NCBI RefSeq assembly: GCF_022346925.1
Contig: NZ_JAKRNJ010000001.1
Span: forward strand, 372,001-436,000
Length of the DNA stretch: 64,000 nucleotides
Direction: 5' to 3'
Origin: Microvirga sp. ACRRW
GTDB taxonomy: Bacteria; Pseudomonadota; Alphaproteobacteria; Rhizobiales; Beijerinckiaceae
Shown in pieces: positions 44,856-56,292 of this stretch; the stretch's first letter is position 1; each line of letters begins with the position of its first letter. The notes under the pieces were generated by a model that was not told the DNA's origin, did no database searches, and saw only the letters and a program-made list of their open reading frames with translations. Both the position numbers and the translations under genes were made by a program.

Positions 44856-45080
44856 TTAGATCTTGAACGGCAGATCGGCGCTCTGGCTCAGGAAGTCAGC
44901 GGAGTGATCCTGCTTGCGGATCAGATCAGCTCTGAGGGCTTCATGACGGCGCAGCTCGCGAGCGGCGCTCCGGGCACGGCTCTCGGTAAGAGCATCCAAG
45001 ACGCTCCGGACAATCAGAGAGAACGTGGACGGGGCCTTGGCCGGGGTAGCGTAGACGGAATTCAAAACAGCTGTGTTCAT
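44856..45080 (-). CDS. DUF1127-like small protein
   Basis: 74 residues: MNTAVLNSVYATPAKAPSTFS, a helix LIVRSVLDALTESRARSAARELRRHEALRADLIRKQ, then DHSADFLSQ. The basic helix with ARELRR-x-x-AL fits the DUF1127 pattern. SD GGAGAT precedes the ATG by 6 nt. A 290 bp non-coding gap with an AT-rich promoter-like TATGTATAGC region (about 45145-45155, minus) precedes it. Confidence 0.6.
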   Translation of the reverse strand: MNTAVLNSVYATPAKAPSTFSLIVRSVLDALTESRARSAARELRRHEALRADLIRKQDHSADFLSQSADLPFKI

Positions 45081-45371
45081 GGGCTCATCTCCAACAGATT
45101 GGCGTGAGACCCTTCGGTTCAGCGTTCCTCTGTTCTTGTTACGCTATACATAAGCCAGACACGACTTTAGTTGTAGGCGGGGCGATTGCATGTGAGCCAT
45201 GCATCTATTGCACTGCACAATCAGAAAATATTAAAGCCTAGGCACCCGACGCATGATGATTGGGCAAGTTGCCTGCCGCTTATGCAGCCCCTTATGGCTT
45301 ACAGCGGTTGCAGGGCCTGTTGCTCCGGCATAGCGTGCTGCCTTCCACATTCCTATTCCGGTGCTGTACGG

Positions 45372-47192
45372 ATGGCTCAGTTCCAATTCTTCGACGATAC
45401 GACCTCCCCTTCCCAGGGCCCCGCCCGCATTGCCAAGCTGCGCGCAGAGCTGAGCCGTCGCAGCTTCGATGGCTTCGTCGTGCCGCGCGCCGATGAGCAC
45501 CAGGGAGAATACGTGCCAAAAAGCGCCGAGCGTCTTGCTTGGCTCACCGGTTTCACAGGCTCCGCAGGCACTGCCGTTATCTTTCTGAACAAGGCCGCTC
45601 TCGTGGTCGATGGGCGCTACACGGTCCAGGCTGCCGAGCAGGTGGACACCTCCGTGATCACACCTGTGCAGCTTGCCGACATGTCGGCTGAAGACTGGAT
45701 TGCCGCAAACCTGCCGGAAAGCGGCACACTGGCCTACGATCCCTGGCTGCACACGAGCGACAGCCTGAAGCGCCTGGAGCAAGCCGCAGCGAAAGCGGGC
45801 GGCAAGCTCGCTCCCGTCGATATCAATCTGGTCGACGTAATCTGGATCGACCGGCCGGCCCCGCCACAGGAGCGTGTGCGCCCTCATCCGCTCGATTATG
45901 CCGGTGAGACTGCCGAAGCGAAACTGGAGCGCATCCGCAAGAAGATGGCGGAAGCCAAACTCGATGCGCTCGTCATTTCCGATCCGCACAACCTCGCCTG
46001 GGCCTTTAACCTGCGCGGCGGCGATGTGGGTCACACCCCGCTGCCGCTCGGCTATGCCGTGCTGCCGAAGGCAGGCCGCGCGAGCCTGTTCTTCGATCCA
46101 GCGAAAATCACCAACGAAGCCGGAGCCGCAGTTGGCGAACTCGCCGAGTTCGCGCCCATCGGCACCTTCCAGAGCGCACTCGATACGCTCGGCCAGAAAG
46201 GCGGCAAGGTGCGTGTGGATTCAGCCACCGGCGCCGTCGCCCTGATCCGCCGCATCGAAGCCGCAGGCGGCATGGTGGATGTGGGAGCCGATCCCATCGC
46301 GCTGATGAAGGCGGTGAAGAACAAGGCGGAGATCGCAGGCTCGCATGCCGCGCATCTGCGCGATGGCGTGGCGATGGCACGCTATCTCGCATGGCTCGAC
46401 CGCGAGGCCCCGAAAGGACAGCTGACCGAGATCGATGCCGTCGAAGCGCTGGAGGCCTTCCGTGTCGAAACCGGCGCGCTGAAGAACATCTCGTTCCCCA
46501 GCATATCTGGCGCGGGCCCGAATGCCGCCCTGCCCCATTATCGCGTCACCGCTTCAAGCAATCGCAAGATCGAGAACAATCAGATCTTCCTCATCGATTC
46601 CGGCGCACAGTATGAGGATGGCACCACCGACATCACGCGCACGATCATCGTGGGAGAACCGACGGCAGAAATGAAGGATCGGTTCACCCGTGTGCTGCAG
46701 GGCCACATCGCCATCGCCCGCATCGTTTTTCCGAAGGGCACGACAGGCGCGCAGATCGATTCCTTTGCCCGCAAGCCTCTATGGGATGCGGGCCTCGACT
46801 TCGATCACGGCACAGGCCACGGCATCGGCAGCTATCTCTCCGTGCATGAAGGCCCGCAGCGCATCGCCAAGACCGGCACGACGCCGCTTGAGGTCGGCAT
46901 GATGCTGTCCAACGAGCCGGGCTTCTACAAGCAGGGCGATTACGGCATCCGCATCGAGAACCTGATCCTCGTGGAGCCGCGCAAGATTGCTGGTGGTGAT
47001 CGCGAGATGCTGGGCTTCGAGACTCTTACCTTCACACCCATCGACCTGCGCCTGGTGGAGCCTTCCATCATGACAAGAGACGAGATCGCATGGCTCAACG
47101 ACTATCACGCGCAGGTACGCGAGAAGATCGGCCCGCATGTCGATGCGCAGACGCGCGCGTGGCTTGAGGATGCGACGCGCGCGATTGGCTAG
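45372..47192 (+). CDS. Xaa-Pro aminopeptidase (M24B, aminopeptidase P)
   Basis: 606 residues from MAQFQFFDD; the three-domain long form. Two creatinase-like N-terminal domains (FDGFVVPRADEHQGEYVP...LTGFTGSAGTAV and the second with LVISDPHNLAWAFNLRG), then the pita-bread M24 domain with metal ligands in FLIDSGAQYEDGTTDITRT (two Asp), GTGHGIGSYLSVHEGP (His), SNEPGFYKQGDYGIRIEN (two Glu). It removes N-terminal residues before Pro in the cytoplasm. Confidence 0.93.
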   Translation: MAQFQFFDDTTSPSQGPARIAKLRAELSRRSFDGFVVPRADEHQGEYVPKSAERLAWLTGFTGSAGTAVIFLNKAALVVDGRYTVQAAEQVDTSVITPVQLADMSAEDWIAANLPESGTLAYDPWLHTSDSLKRLEQAAAKAGGKLAPVDINLVDVIWIDRPAPPQERVRPHPLDYAGETAEAKLERIRKKMAEAKLDALVISDPHNLAWAFNLRGGDVGHTPLPLGYAVLPKAGRASLFFDPAKITNEAGAAVGELAEFAPIGTFQSALDTLGQKGGKVRVDSATGAVALIRRIEAAGGMVDVGADPIALMKAVKNKAEIAGSHAAHLRDGVAMARYLAWLDREAPKGQLTEIDAVEALEAFRVETGALKNISFPSISGAGPNAALPHYRVTASSNRKIENNQIFLIDSGAQYEDGTTDITRTIIVGEPTAEMKDRFTRVLQGHIAIARIVFPKGTTGAQIDSFARKPLWDAGLDFDHGTGHGIGSYLSVHEGPQRIAKTGTTPLEVGMMLSNEPGFYKQGDYGIRIENLILVEPRKIAGGDREMLGFETLTFTPIDLRLVEPSIMTRDEIAWLNDYHAQVREKIGPHVDAQTRAWLEDATRAIG

Positions 47193-47488
47193 ATCAGGTT
47201 GCGCAGCAGCACAACCGAGGCAACGCCCACGGCGATGGTGGCGAGCAGCGGCAAACGGAAGGCAACGACGGCGGTGATGGCGGCTGCAATCGCCTCCGCC
47301 CACCCCGTCGTCAAAGCCGTCGGTGCTATGACGGAGACCAGCACGGCGGGTGGGATCGCATCGAAGGCCGCTTTTGCGCGGCCTGTGAGCACGAGACGAT
47401 CCGCCACGAAGAGGCCAGCAATACGTGTGATATAAGTCACCACCGCCATGGCAATGATAGCGAGCAGCGTTGTCGTATCGAGGCTCAT
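47189..47488 (-). CDS. AzlD domain protein
   Basis: 99 residues with four hydrophobic segments (LLAIIAMAVVTYITRIAGLFVAD, AIPPAVLVSVIAPTAL, IAAAITAVVAFRL, LLATIAVGVASVVLL); the R-x-AGLFVADRL block is typical of AzlD/YgaH. It pairs with AzlC as the small subunit of a branched-chain amino acid exporter. Its ATG overlaps the azlC stop by 4 bp, and its 3' end overlaps the aminopeptidase gene by 4 bp. Confidence 0.88.
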   Translation of the reverse strand: MSLDTTTLLAIIAMAVVTYITRIAGLFVADRLVLTGRAKAAFDAIPPAVLVSVIAPTALTTGWAEAIAAAITAVVAFRLPLLATIAVGVASVVLLRNLI

Positions 47489-48174
47489 GCATGCGCCTCC
47501 TTAGGGGCGGCAAGATAAGCGGCGGCAATGCCCGCGAGCGCGCCGGATGCCACATGCCACGGCGCACCAATGAAGTAATGCACGAGTGCGGCAACGGCAG
47601 CGCTGACACCGACAGTCACAAGGGTCACGCGACTGCAACCAAAACCGGCCACAAGCCCGATGAACAGCGCCGTGAAGGCAAAGTCCGCGCCGATGCGCGA
47701 AGGATCACCCATGAGGGAACCGAGAACGGCGCCAAGCGTGCTGGATATCGCCCAGTTCAGCCACAATATGGCAGCCATGGCGGCCCAATAAGCTCCTGTG
47801 ATCGGCCGCTCAAGCGCACGCCTTTCCGACAGTGCCCAGGATTCATCCGTAAGGAAGAACATCGCGACAAGTTGCTGAGATCGCGACATCTTCAGCTTCG
47901 GCATCAGCGAAGCTCCCATGAGCACGTGACGGGCATTGATGAGCAAGGTCGCGAAAGTAAGCGCCGCGATGGGAGCCGGATGAAGCCACGCCTCAGTCGC
48001 TGCGAATTGCGCGCCACCGGCAAAGACGAGGCTGGACATCAGCCCGATTTCCAGCGGTGACAATCCCTTAGCAGCAGCAAGTGCTCCGAACAGTAGGCCG
48101 ATGGGGACGGCCGCGACGGCAACAGGGGCGATGTCGCGCAAGCCTGCGCGGATCTCGCGTTTATAGATTGTCAT
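47485..48174 (-). CDS. AzlC family amino acid exporter, large subunit
   Basis: 229 residues from ATG 48174, with AGTGGA 6 nt upstream; GTG 48189 overlapping the ligA stop is possible. GLRDIAPVAVAAVPIGLLFGALAAAKGLSPLEIGLMSSLVFAGGAQFAA is the AzlC signature, and MFFLTDESWAL the second conserved block; six or more TM helices. With AzlD it exports leucine, valine or analogues (E. coli YgaZH). Possibly in one transcript with ligA. Confidence 0.88.
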   Translation of the reverse strand: MTIYKREIRAGLRDIAPVAVAAVPIGLLFGALAAAKGLSPLEIGLMSSLVFAGGAQFAATEAWLHPAPIAALTFATLLINARHVLMGASLMPKLKMSRSQQLVAMFFLTDESWALSERRALERPITGAYWAAMAAILWLNWAISSTLGAVLGSLMGDPSRIGADFAFTALFIGLVAGFGCSRVTLVTVGVSAAVAALVHYFIGAPWHVASGALAGIAAAYLAAPKEAHA

Positions 48175-48185
48175 GGGCATTCCAC

Positions 48186-50927
<2,742 letters not shown>

Positions 50928-50942
50928 CTAGATAATTCCTGC

Positions 50943-52199
50943 TCAAGCCTCGTCAGCGTCCTCGTTCCGCAAGGCGCCCACAAATGCGGCTTGGCTGATG
51001 ATACCCGAGGCTGCCAACACGCAGGCCGCCGCAAGCGCCGGATCATGACCCAGCCCGGACAAGGAAGTGCAGACGGCGCCGACAGCCATTTGCGCGAACC
51101 CGTAAAGCCCCGCTGCCGAACCGATCAGCCTGGGATTGACGCTCACGGCCTTGGTCAGGGCTGCCGGGCTCGACAGGCCCGCTCCCATCGTGAACAGGAT
51201 CATGAGGCCAACGGCTGAGAATACATCGACCATTCCCAACAGAACGAGGCTGAGAAGTACCAAGGCGGAAACAGTGCTCAGGGCGTTGGCTCCCACCATC
51301 AGGCGCTCCATCTTTACCCTGCCGATGAAGCGGCTCGCCAAGGCGCTGCCGATGGAGGCACCCACTGCCATCAATCCGAGAGCAATACCCACTTCATAGG
51401 CCGGCCGGCCAAATTCCTCGAAGATGAAGGGAGAAGCCGCAATGAAGGCATATCCCGACGTCGTCGCGAAACTTCCGCCAATCGTGTAGCCGAGGAACGC
51501 ACGCGATTTGAGAAGCCCCTTATAGTCGCGCCCTAAAGAGAGAACGCTGATCGCGCCGGAGGGCTGTCCCGTTTCCGGCAGGAGGCGCCATGCGAAGAGA
51601 AGGTTCGACGCACCAAGCGCGATGAGCAGCAGGAAGATGGAGCGCCAGCCGAAGGTGGAGGCGAGCAGCCCGCCGAAGAGCGGCGCAAGAGCCGGCCCGA
51701 TCACCACAATGAGGTTCATTACGGCAAGCTGTCGGGCCGCCGTTTCGGGACCGGACATATCCCGCACCATGGCGCGTCCCAGAACCAGTCCGGCACAGCC
51801 GCCCAAGGCCTGAAAGAGCCGCGCGGCCACCAGTGCATAGACACCCGGCGCGACGGCAGCGGCAATCCCGGCTGCGGTGTAGAGAACAAGTCCGACCATC
51901 AGGATAGGTCTGCGCCCGAAACAGTCGGAAAGCGGCCCGTAGATGAGCTGCCCGAACGCCAGCCCGAGAATGTAGAGGCTGATGGTCATCTGCATGGAGG
52001 CGATGCTGGCGCCGAGATCCTGCGCGGCGATCGGGAGCGCCGGCACGAACATATGCATCGCCAGAGTGCCACTGAAGGTAATGAGCACCAGAAGCCAGAG
52101 AGCTGGCTTGCGCTTCAGACCCACAGTTGGGAGAGGTTCGTGCCTCACAAGGATGAAGCCCTGGGTTGGACAAGGAACGGCTCGGAAGCGGCATTGCAC
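50943..52199 (-). CDS. Bcr/CflA family MFS multidrug efflux transporter
   Basis: 418 residues, 12 predicted TM helices. FSGTLAMHMFVPALPIAAQDL is the Bcr/CflA TM1, GQLIYGPLSDCFGRRPILMVG the MFS signature loop, and RLFQALGGCAGLVLGRAMVRD TM4/motif C region. It is a drug/proton antiporter of the DHA1 group. The first 17 residues look non-conserved, so a GTG at 52148 may be the real start. It lies between ligA and recN on the same strand. Confidence 0.85.
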   Translation of the reverse strand: MQCRFRAVPCPTQGFILVRHEPLPTVGLKRKPALWLLVLITFSGTLAMHMFVPALPIAAQDLGASIASMQMTISLYILGLAFGQLIYGPLSDCFGRRPILMVGLVLYTAAGIAAAVAPGVYALVAARLFQALGGCAGLVLGRAMVRDMSGPETAARQLAVMNLIVVIGPALAPLFGGLLASTFGWRSIFLLLIALGASNLLFAWRLLPETGQPSGAISVLSLGRDYKGLLKSRAFLGYTIGGSFATTSGYAFIAASPFIFEEFGRPAYEVGIALGLMAVGASIGSALASRFIGRVKMERLMVGANALSTVSALVLLSLVLLGMVDVFSAVGLMILFTMGAGLSSPAALTKAVSVNPRLIGSAAGLYGFAQMAVGAVCTSLSGLGHDPALAAACVLAASGIISQAAFVGALRNEDADEA

Positions 52200-52307
52200 C
52201 GCTCAGGGTCGAAGACACTTGTTGACGCCTCGATACCTTATCAACTTGTTAGCCGGCTTCGATGAACTTCGGTAGAGGCTTAAACAGCATGCCTCCTGCG
52301 CGCCCTG

Positions 52308-53984
52308 TTAATGAGCAGCAGCTTCCAAAAGCCGCGCAGCCGCAGCGCGGGCTTCCTCGGTGATCGTCGCGCCTGCGAGCATCCGGGCAATTTCCTCGCG
52401 GCGCGGCGTTGCTTCCAGGGGCACGACCCGTGTCGCGACGCGATCTTCGGCCCCGTTGACGCCTTCCTTGGCAATCAGGAAATGGCTTTCGGCGCGGGCA
52501 GCCACCTGCGGGGCGTGAGTAACGGCCATGACTTGGACTCGCTTGGCCAGACGTCCGAGGCGTTGGCCGATGGCATCCGCCACCGCGCCGCCGACGCCGG
52601 TGTCGATTTCGTCGAACACGAGGGTCGGGGCGGAGCCCTTGTCCGCCAGCACAACCTTGAGGGCCAGCATGAAGCGCGACAGCTCACCGCCCGAGGCCAC
52701 CTTCATGAGGGGGCCAGGACGGGTGCCTGGATTGGTCTGGGCCCAGAACTCCACCCGCTCGAAGCCTGCCGGGTCGCGGCTGTCCTCGTCGGTCTGGATT
52801 TCGGTGATGAACTTGGCGCGCTCCAGCTTCAAGGGCGGCAGTTCCGCCTGCACGGCGGTATCCAACGCTTGGGCCGCCTTCTTGCGGCCAGCGGAGAGCT
52901 TCCGGGCGGCAGCTAGATAAGCCTGATCGGCTTCCTTCAGTGCGGCCTCGAAGCCGGCAAGACGCTCCTCGCCGGCGTCGATTGCGGATACGTCACCCTC
53001 GAAGCGCTGCCGGAGAGCCGCTAGCTCATCGGCGGGCACGTCGTACTTGCGGGCGGCAGCGCGAAGGGCGAAGAGACGCTCCTCGGTCTGTTCCAGCTCA
53101 CGGGGGTCATATTCCGTGGCGCGGATCGCCTCTTCCAGGGCCGCCCGGGCCTCGTCGATGGCGACGAGCGCCGCATCGAGGGCTTTCACGCTCGGGTCCA
53201 CGAGAGCAGGCGCCTGGGCACTGCGGCGCTCCAGCTTGCGCACGGCCGCCGAAAGCTCCGGAATGGGAGATGAGTTGCCCGCGACAGCCTCGAAGGCTTC
53301 GTTCAGATCCTGCGCGACCTTTTCGGATTGCATCATGACAACCCGGCGCTCAGCCAGGGCCTCCTCCTCACCCGCTTGCGGGTTGAGCTTGGACAGCTCC
53401 TCAACGGCATGACGCAGGAAATCGGCCTCCTTGCGGGCCTTGTCGATGCGGCTGCGATGTTCCTGCAGGGCCGCCCTCGCCTCCCGCACGCGGCGTGCGG
53501 CCTCGGACACGGATTGCAGCTCATCGGAAAGGCCGCCGAAGGCATCGAGAATGGCGCGATGGCTGACGGGATCGACGAGGGCGCGGTCGTCGTGCTGGCC
53601 ATGGATCTCGACTAGGGTCGCACCGATGGCCTTGAGAACCTGGACGCTCACGGGCTGATCGTTGACGAAGGCGCGGGTGCGCCCGTCCGCCACCTGGACG
53701 CGTCGCAGAATCAGGTCCCCATCCACATCGATCTCCGCCTCAGCCGCAATGCGGCGGGCCGGATGATCCATCGGGCAATCGAAGACAGCCGTCACCTGCC
53801 CCTGAGACTCGCCGTGGCGAACGAGGCTTCCATCACCGCGCCCGCCAAGAGCCAGGGCAAAGGCGTCGAGCAGGATAGACTTGCCCGCGCCCGTTTCACC
53901 CGTGAGGACGGAAAGGCCCTCACGGAAATGAAGCTCAAGCCTGTCGATGAGGACGATGTCGCGTATCGCCAGCTGGATCAGCAT
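52308..53984 (-). CDS. recN: DNA repair protein RecN
   Basis: 558 residues. SMC-like ATPase: Walker A GETGAGKSILLDAFALALGG near residue 29, long coiled coils on both sides of the middle, ABC signature SGGELSRFMLALKVVL, and Walker B LVFDEIDTGVGG. It holds broken ends for recombination repair. Located between bamD and ligA as in related genomes. Confidence 0.95.
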   Translation of the reverse strand: MLIQLAIRDIVLIDRLELHFREGLSVLTGETGAGKSILLDAFALALGGRGDGSLVRHGESQGQVTAVFDCPMDHPARRIAAEAEIDVDGDLILRRVQVADGRTRAFVNDQPVSVQVLKAIGATLVEIHGQHDDRALVDPVSHRAILDAFGGLSDELQSVSEAARRVREARAALQEHRSRIDKARKEADFLRHAVEELSKLNPQAGEEEALAERRVVMMQSEKVAQDLNEAFEAVAGNSSPIPELSAAVRKLERRSAQAPALVDPSVKALDAALVAIDEARAALEEAIRATEYDPRELEQTEERLFALRAAARKYDVPADELAALRQRFEGDVSAIDAGEERLAGFEAALKEADQAYLAAARKLSAGRKKAAQALDTAVQAELPPLKLERAKFITEIQTDEDSRDPAGFERVEFWAQTNPGTRPGPLMKVASGGELSRFMLALKVVLADKGSAPTLVFDEIDTGVGGAVADAIGQRLGRLAKRVQVMAVTHAPQVAARAESHFLIAKEGVNGAEDRVATRVVPLEATPRREEIARMLAGATITEEARAAAARLLEAAAH

Positions 53985-53999
53985 GGGAGGGAGGCTTAC

Positions 54000-54896
54000 T
54001 TACCCCGCCCGCTGACCGACCTGGGGAACGCCGCGGAAGGCCTTGCTGATCCAGGACTGGGAGTCCTCGCGCGGCTCGACGCCGCCCTTGGTCAGCAATG
54101 CATGCGCGTCCTTGTACCAGGAGCTGTCAGGGAAATTGTGGCCGAGAACGGCGGCGGCCGTCTGCGCCTCGCTGACGATGCCCATGGCCATGTAGGCTTC
54201 GGCGAGGCGCTGAAGGGCCTCCTCCGTATGGCGGGTCGTCTGATAGCGCGAAACTACGGTGCGGAACCGGTTGATGGCGCCGGAATAGTTGCGCTTCTGC
54301 AGGTAGAAGCGGCCAACCTCCATCTCCTTGCCGGCGAGCTGGTCGCTGGCCACTTGGATCTTCTTCTTCGCGTCAGCCACGTATTCCGACTGCGGGTAAC
54401 GCTGCACCAGATCCTGGAGAGAGGAAATGGCACGCTCGGAAGTGGCCTGATCGCGGGTGATGTCCGGAATTTGATCGTAATAGGACGATGCCATCAGGTA
54501 CTGGGCATAGGCTGCGTCCGAGGTGTTCGGGTGCTGTTGGAGATAGCGCTTGGAGGCGGTGATGGCCTCCTCGTACATGCCGCCTTCATAGCTGGCATAG
54601 GCCTCCATGATCAGCCCTTTGCGCGCCCACTCGGAATAGGGGTACTGGCGGTCGAGGCTGCTGAACTTCTTGGCCGCGCCTTCGAAGTCCTGCTTCTGGA
54701 CCCGGGCGAGACCGTCGTTGTAGATCTCTTCAGCCGGTGTATCGGCGACGATCTCCGGCTTATAGGTTTCGCTCTTGTCGAAGGGATTGATCGACGACAG
54801 GGTATCGCAGCCCGCGAGCGCCAGACCGCAGGCGCCAACCAGCAGCGCGCGTCCAGCAACAGCTCTCAAGCTCAAGTAAACCTTCGCGAAAGACAT
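54000..54896 (-). CDS. bamD: Outer membrane assembly lipoprotein BamD
   Basis: 298 residues. Lipoprotein signal with lipobox LALAGC (Cys about residue 29, ACGLALAGCDTLSSINPF). Five TPR-like repeats follow, e.g. EEIYNDGLARVQKQDFEGAAKKFSSLDRQYPYSEWARKG, YAQYLMASSYYDQI and FYLQKRNYSGAINRFRTVV. Part of the BAM complex that folds beta-barrels into the outer membrane. It lies between lpxC and recN, the standard alphaproteobacterial order. Confidence 0.94.
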   Translation of the reverse strand: MSFAKVYLSLRAVAGRALLVGACGLALAGCDTLSSINPFDKSETYKPEIVADTPAEEIYNDGLARVQKQDFEGAAKKFSSLDRQYPYSEWARKGLIMEAYASYEGGMYEEAITASKRYLQQHPNTSDAAYAQYLMASSYYDQIPDITRDQATSERAISSLQDLVQRYPQSEYVADAKKKIQVASDQLAGKEMEVGRFYLQKRNYSGAINRFRTVVSRYQTTRHTEEALQRLAEAYMAMGIVSEAQTAAAVLGHNFPDSSWYKDAHALLTKGGVEPREDSQSWISKAFRGVPQVGQRAG

Positions 54897-55076
54897 GCCT
54901 CGCGGTCCTCCAAAAACGGTGCCCGGTGATTTTTAACGATGCACCGAGGTTCTTTAACCTATGCGGGGGTCAAGAGCCAACCCCATCCGGGAGGCTTTAC
55001 CCAATTGGATGGAGCAAAGCCGCACGAAATCGTGCGGCCAAAGGGCGCTCGCGTGAGCTTTCTCTTCGAAAAAGGC

Positions 55077-56021
55077 TCAGTGGACCTCGGGAGCGAAAGC
55101 CGTCATGGCCGCGCTGCTCACGTCCACATAGCCCGTCTCGCGGCGCGGAACGGCGTCCACGATGGCGTAGTTCGAGCGGCTCGAGAACAGGGCCTCAAGC
55201 ACGGAGAAGTTCAAGCGATGGCCACCGCAATAGGAGCGGTAGGTGCCGAGCAGCGGCAGGCCGGCGAGCGAGAGATCGCCCACGGCGTCGAGCAGCTTGT
55301 GGCGCACGAACTCGTCCGCATAGCGCAGGCCTTCCGGGTTCATGATGCCGTCATCGCCGATGGCGACCGTGTTTTCGAGGGAAGCGCCAAGGGCGAAACC
55401 GGCGCTCCAGAGCTTCTCCACATCGCGCATGAAGCCGAAGGTGCGGGCGCGAGAGATTTCGCGGCGGAACACGGAAGGCGACAGGTCGACGGCCTTGCGC
55501 TGACGGCCGATCACCGGGGTCGGGAAATCGATTTCCACATCGAGGCGGAAGGCGCGCTCATTCGGGAGAAGCTCAGCAAAGGCCTTGCCCTGGCTCACGC
55601 GAACCGGCTTGAGAACCTTGAGGTAACGGCGGGTCGCGCCCTGAGCCACGATGCCGACCTGATCGATGGCGTCAATATAGGGGGCCGAGCTGCCGTCGAG
55701 AATCGGAACTTCCGCACCATCAACCTCGACCAGGACGTTGTCGATGCCGAGGCCTGTCAGAGCGGCCATGAGGTGCTCGATGGTCGCCACAGCCCCGCTC
55801 TCGCGATCACCGATCACGGTGCAGAGCTCGGTGGCGGTCACCGCCAGATGGCGGGCGTCGATGAGGCGGTCCAGGCCGCCCGGCAGGCCGGTGCGCAGGA
55901 AAGCAATGCCATGGTTCACCTCCGCGGGGTGGAGGATCATCTTCACCTCGTCCCCGGAATGGACGCCGATGCCTACGAGCGTAACGGCGGCGCGGAGCGT
56001 GGTTTGATGGCTTTGCTTCAT
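55077..56021 (-). CDS. lpxC: UDP-3-O-acyl-N-acetylglucosamine deacetylase
   Basis: 314 residues from ATG 56021. Zn-dependent first committed step of lipid A synthesis. The zinc ligands align with E. coli: H83 (IEHLMAAL), H241 and D245 (FVRHKLLDAVGDL); the catalytic base corresponds to H268 (YCGGHRLNF). The frame is open 40 codons further upstream, but KQSHQTTLRAAVTLVGIGVHSG is the conserved N-terminus. A CtrA-type box lies about 190 bp upstream. Confidence 0.95.
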   Translation of the reverse strand: MKQSHQTTLRAAVTLVGIGVHSGDEVKMILHPAEVNHGIAFLRTGLPGGLDRLIDARHLAVTATELCTVIGDRESGAVATIEHLMAALTGLGIDNVLVEVDGAEVPILDGSSAPYIDAIDQVGIVAQGATRRYLKVLKPVRVSQGKAFAELLPNERAFRLDVEIDFPTPVIGRQRKAVDLSPSVFRREISRARTFGFMRDVEKLWSAGFALGASLENTVAIGDDGIMNPEGLRYADEFVRHKLLDAVGDLSLAGLPLLGTYRSYCGGHRLNFSVLEALFSSRSNYAIVDAVPRRETGYVDVSSAAMTAFAPEVH

Positions 56022-56204
56022 TATCTCTGAACCTCGAACAAGATCGCCGCTTGGATTGAAGAACCGCTGCGCGATACGTTCGTGTAATTTCTTTGATGGG
56101 CGGGATCGAACTGGACCCTGCCCTTTCGACAAGGGCAACATAGTCTCCGCCTTAGGCTAGGCCAAATCACGCTTTTTTACGTTCTGTTACAAGCTCGGTG
56201 AAAA

Positions 56205-56220
56205 TTAACCCCTTGTTAAC
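56205..56220. promoter_or_regulatory. CtrA-type binding box upstream of lpxC
   Basis: TTAA-CCCCTTG-TTAAC matches the CtrA consensus TTAA-N7-TTAAC exactly and lies between the ftsZ terminator and lpxC. CtrA is the alphaproteobacterial cell-cycle master regulator. Functional binding is inferred from the sequence only. Confidence 0.6.
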
Positions 56221-56233
56221 AAACGGATTTATG

Positions 56234-56275
56234 CAAAAAGGCCCCGGCTGCCTGAGCAACCGAAGCCTTTGTCTG
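56234..56275 (-). terminator. Intrinsic terminator of ftsZ
   Basis: Minus strand AAAGGC ... GCCTTT, with inner CGGTTGC/GCAGCCG pairing and a TTTTT tail, 18 bp after the ftsZ stop. Confidence 0.75.
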
Positions 56276-56292
56276 TAACAATCCGGTCAGGC

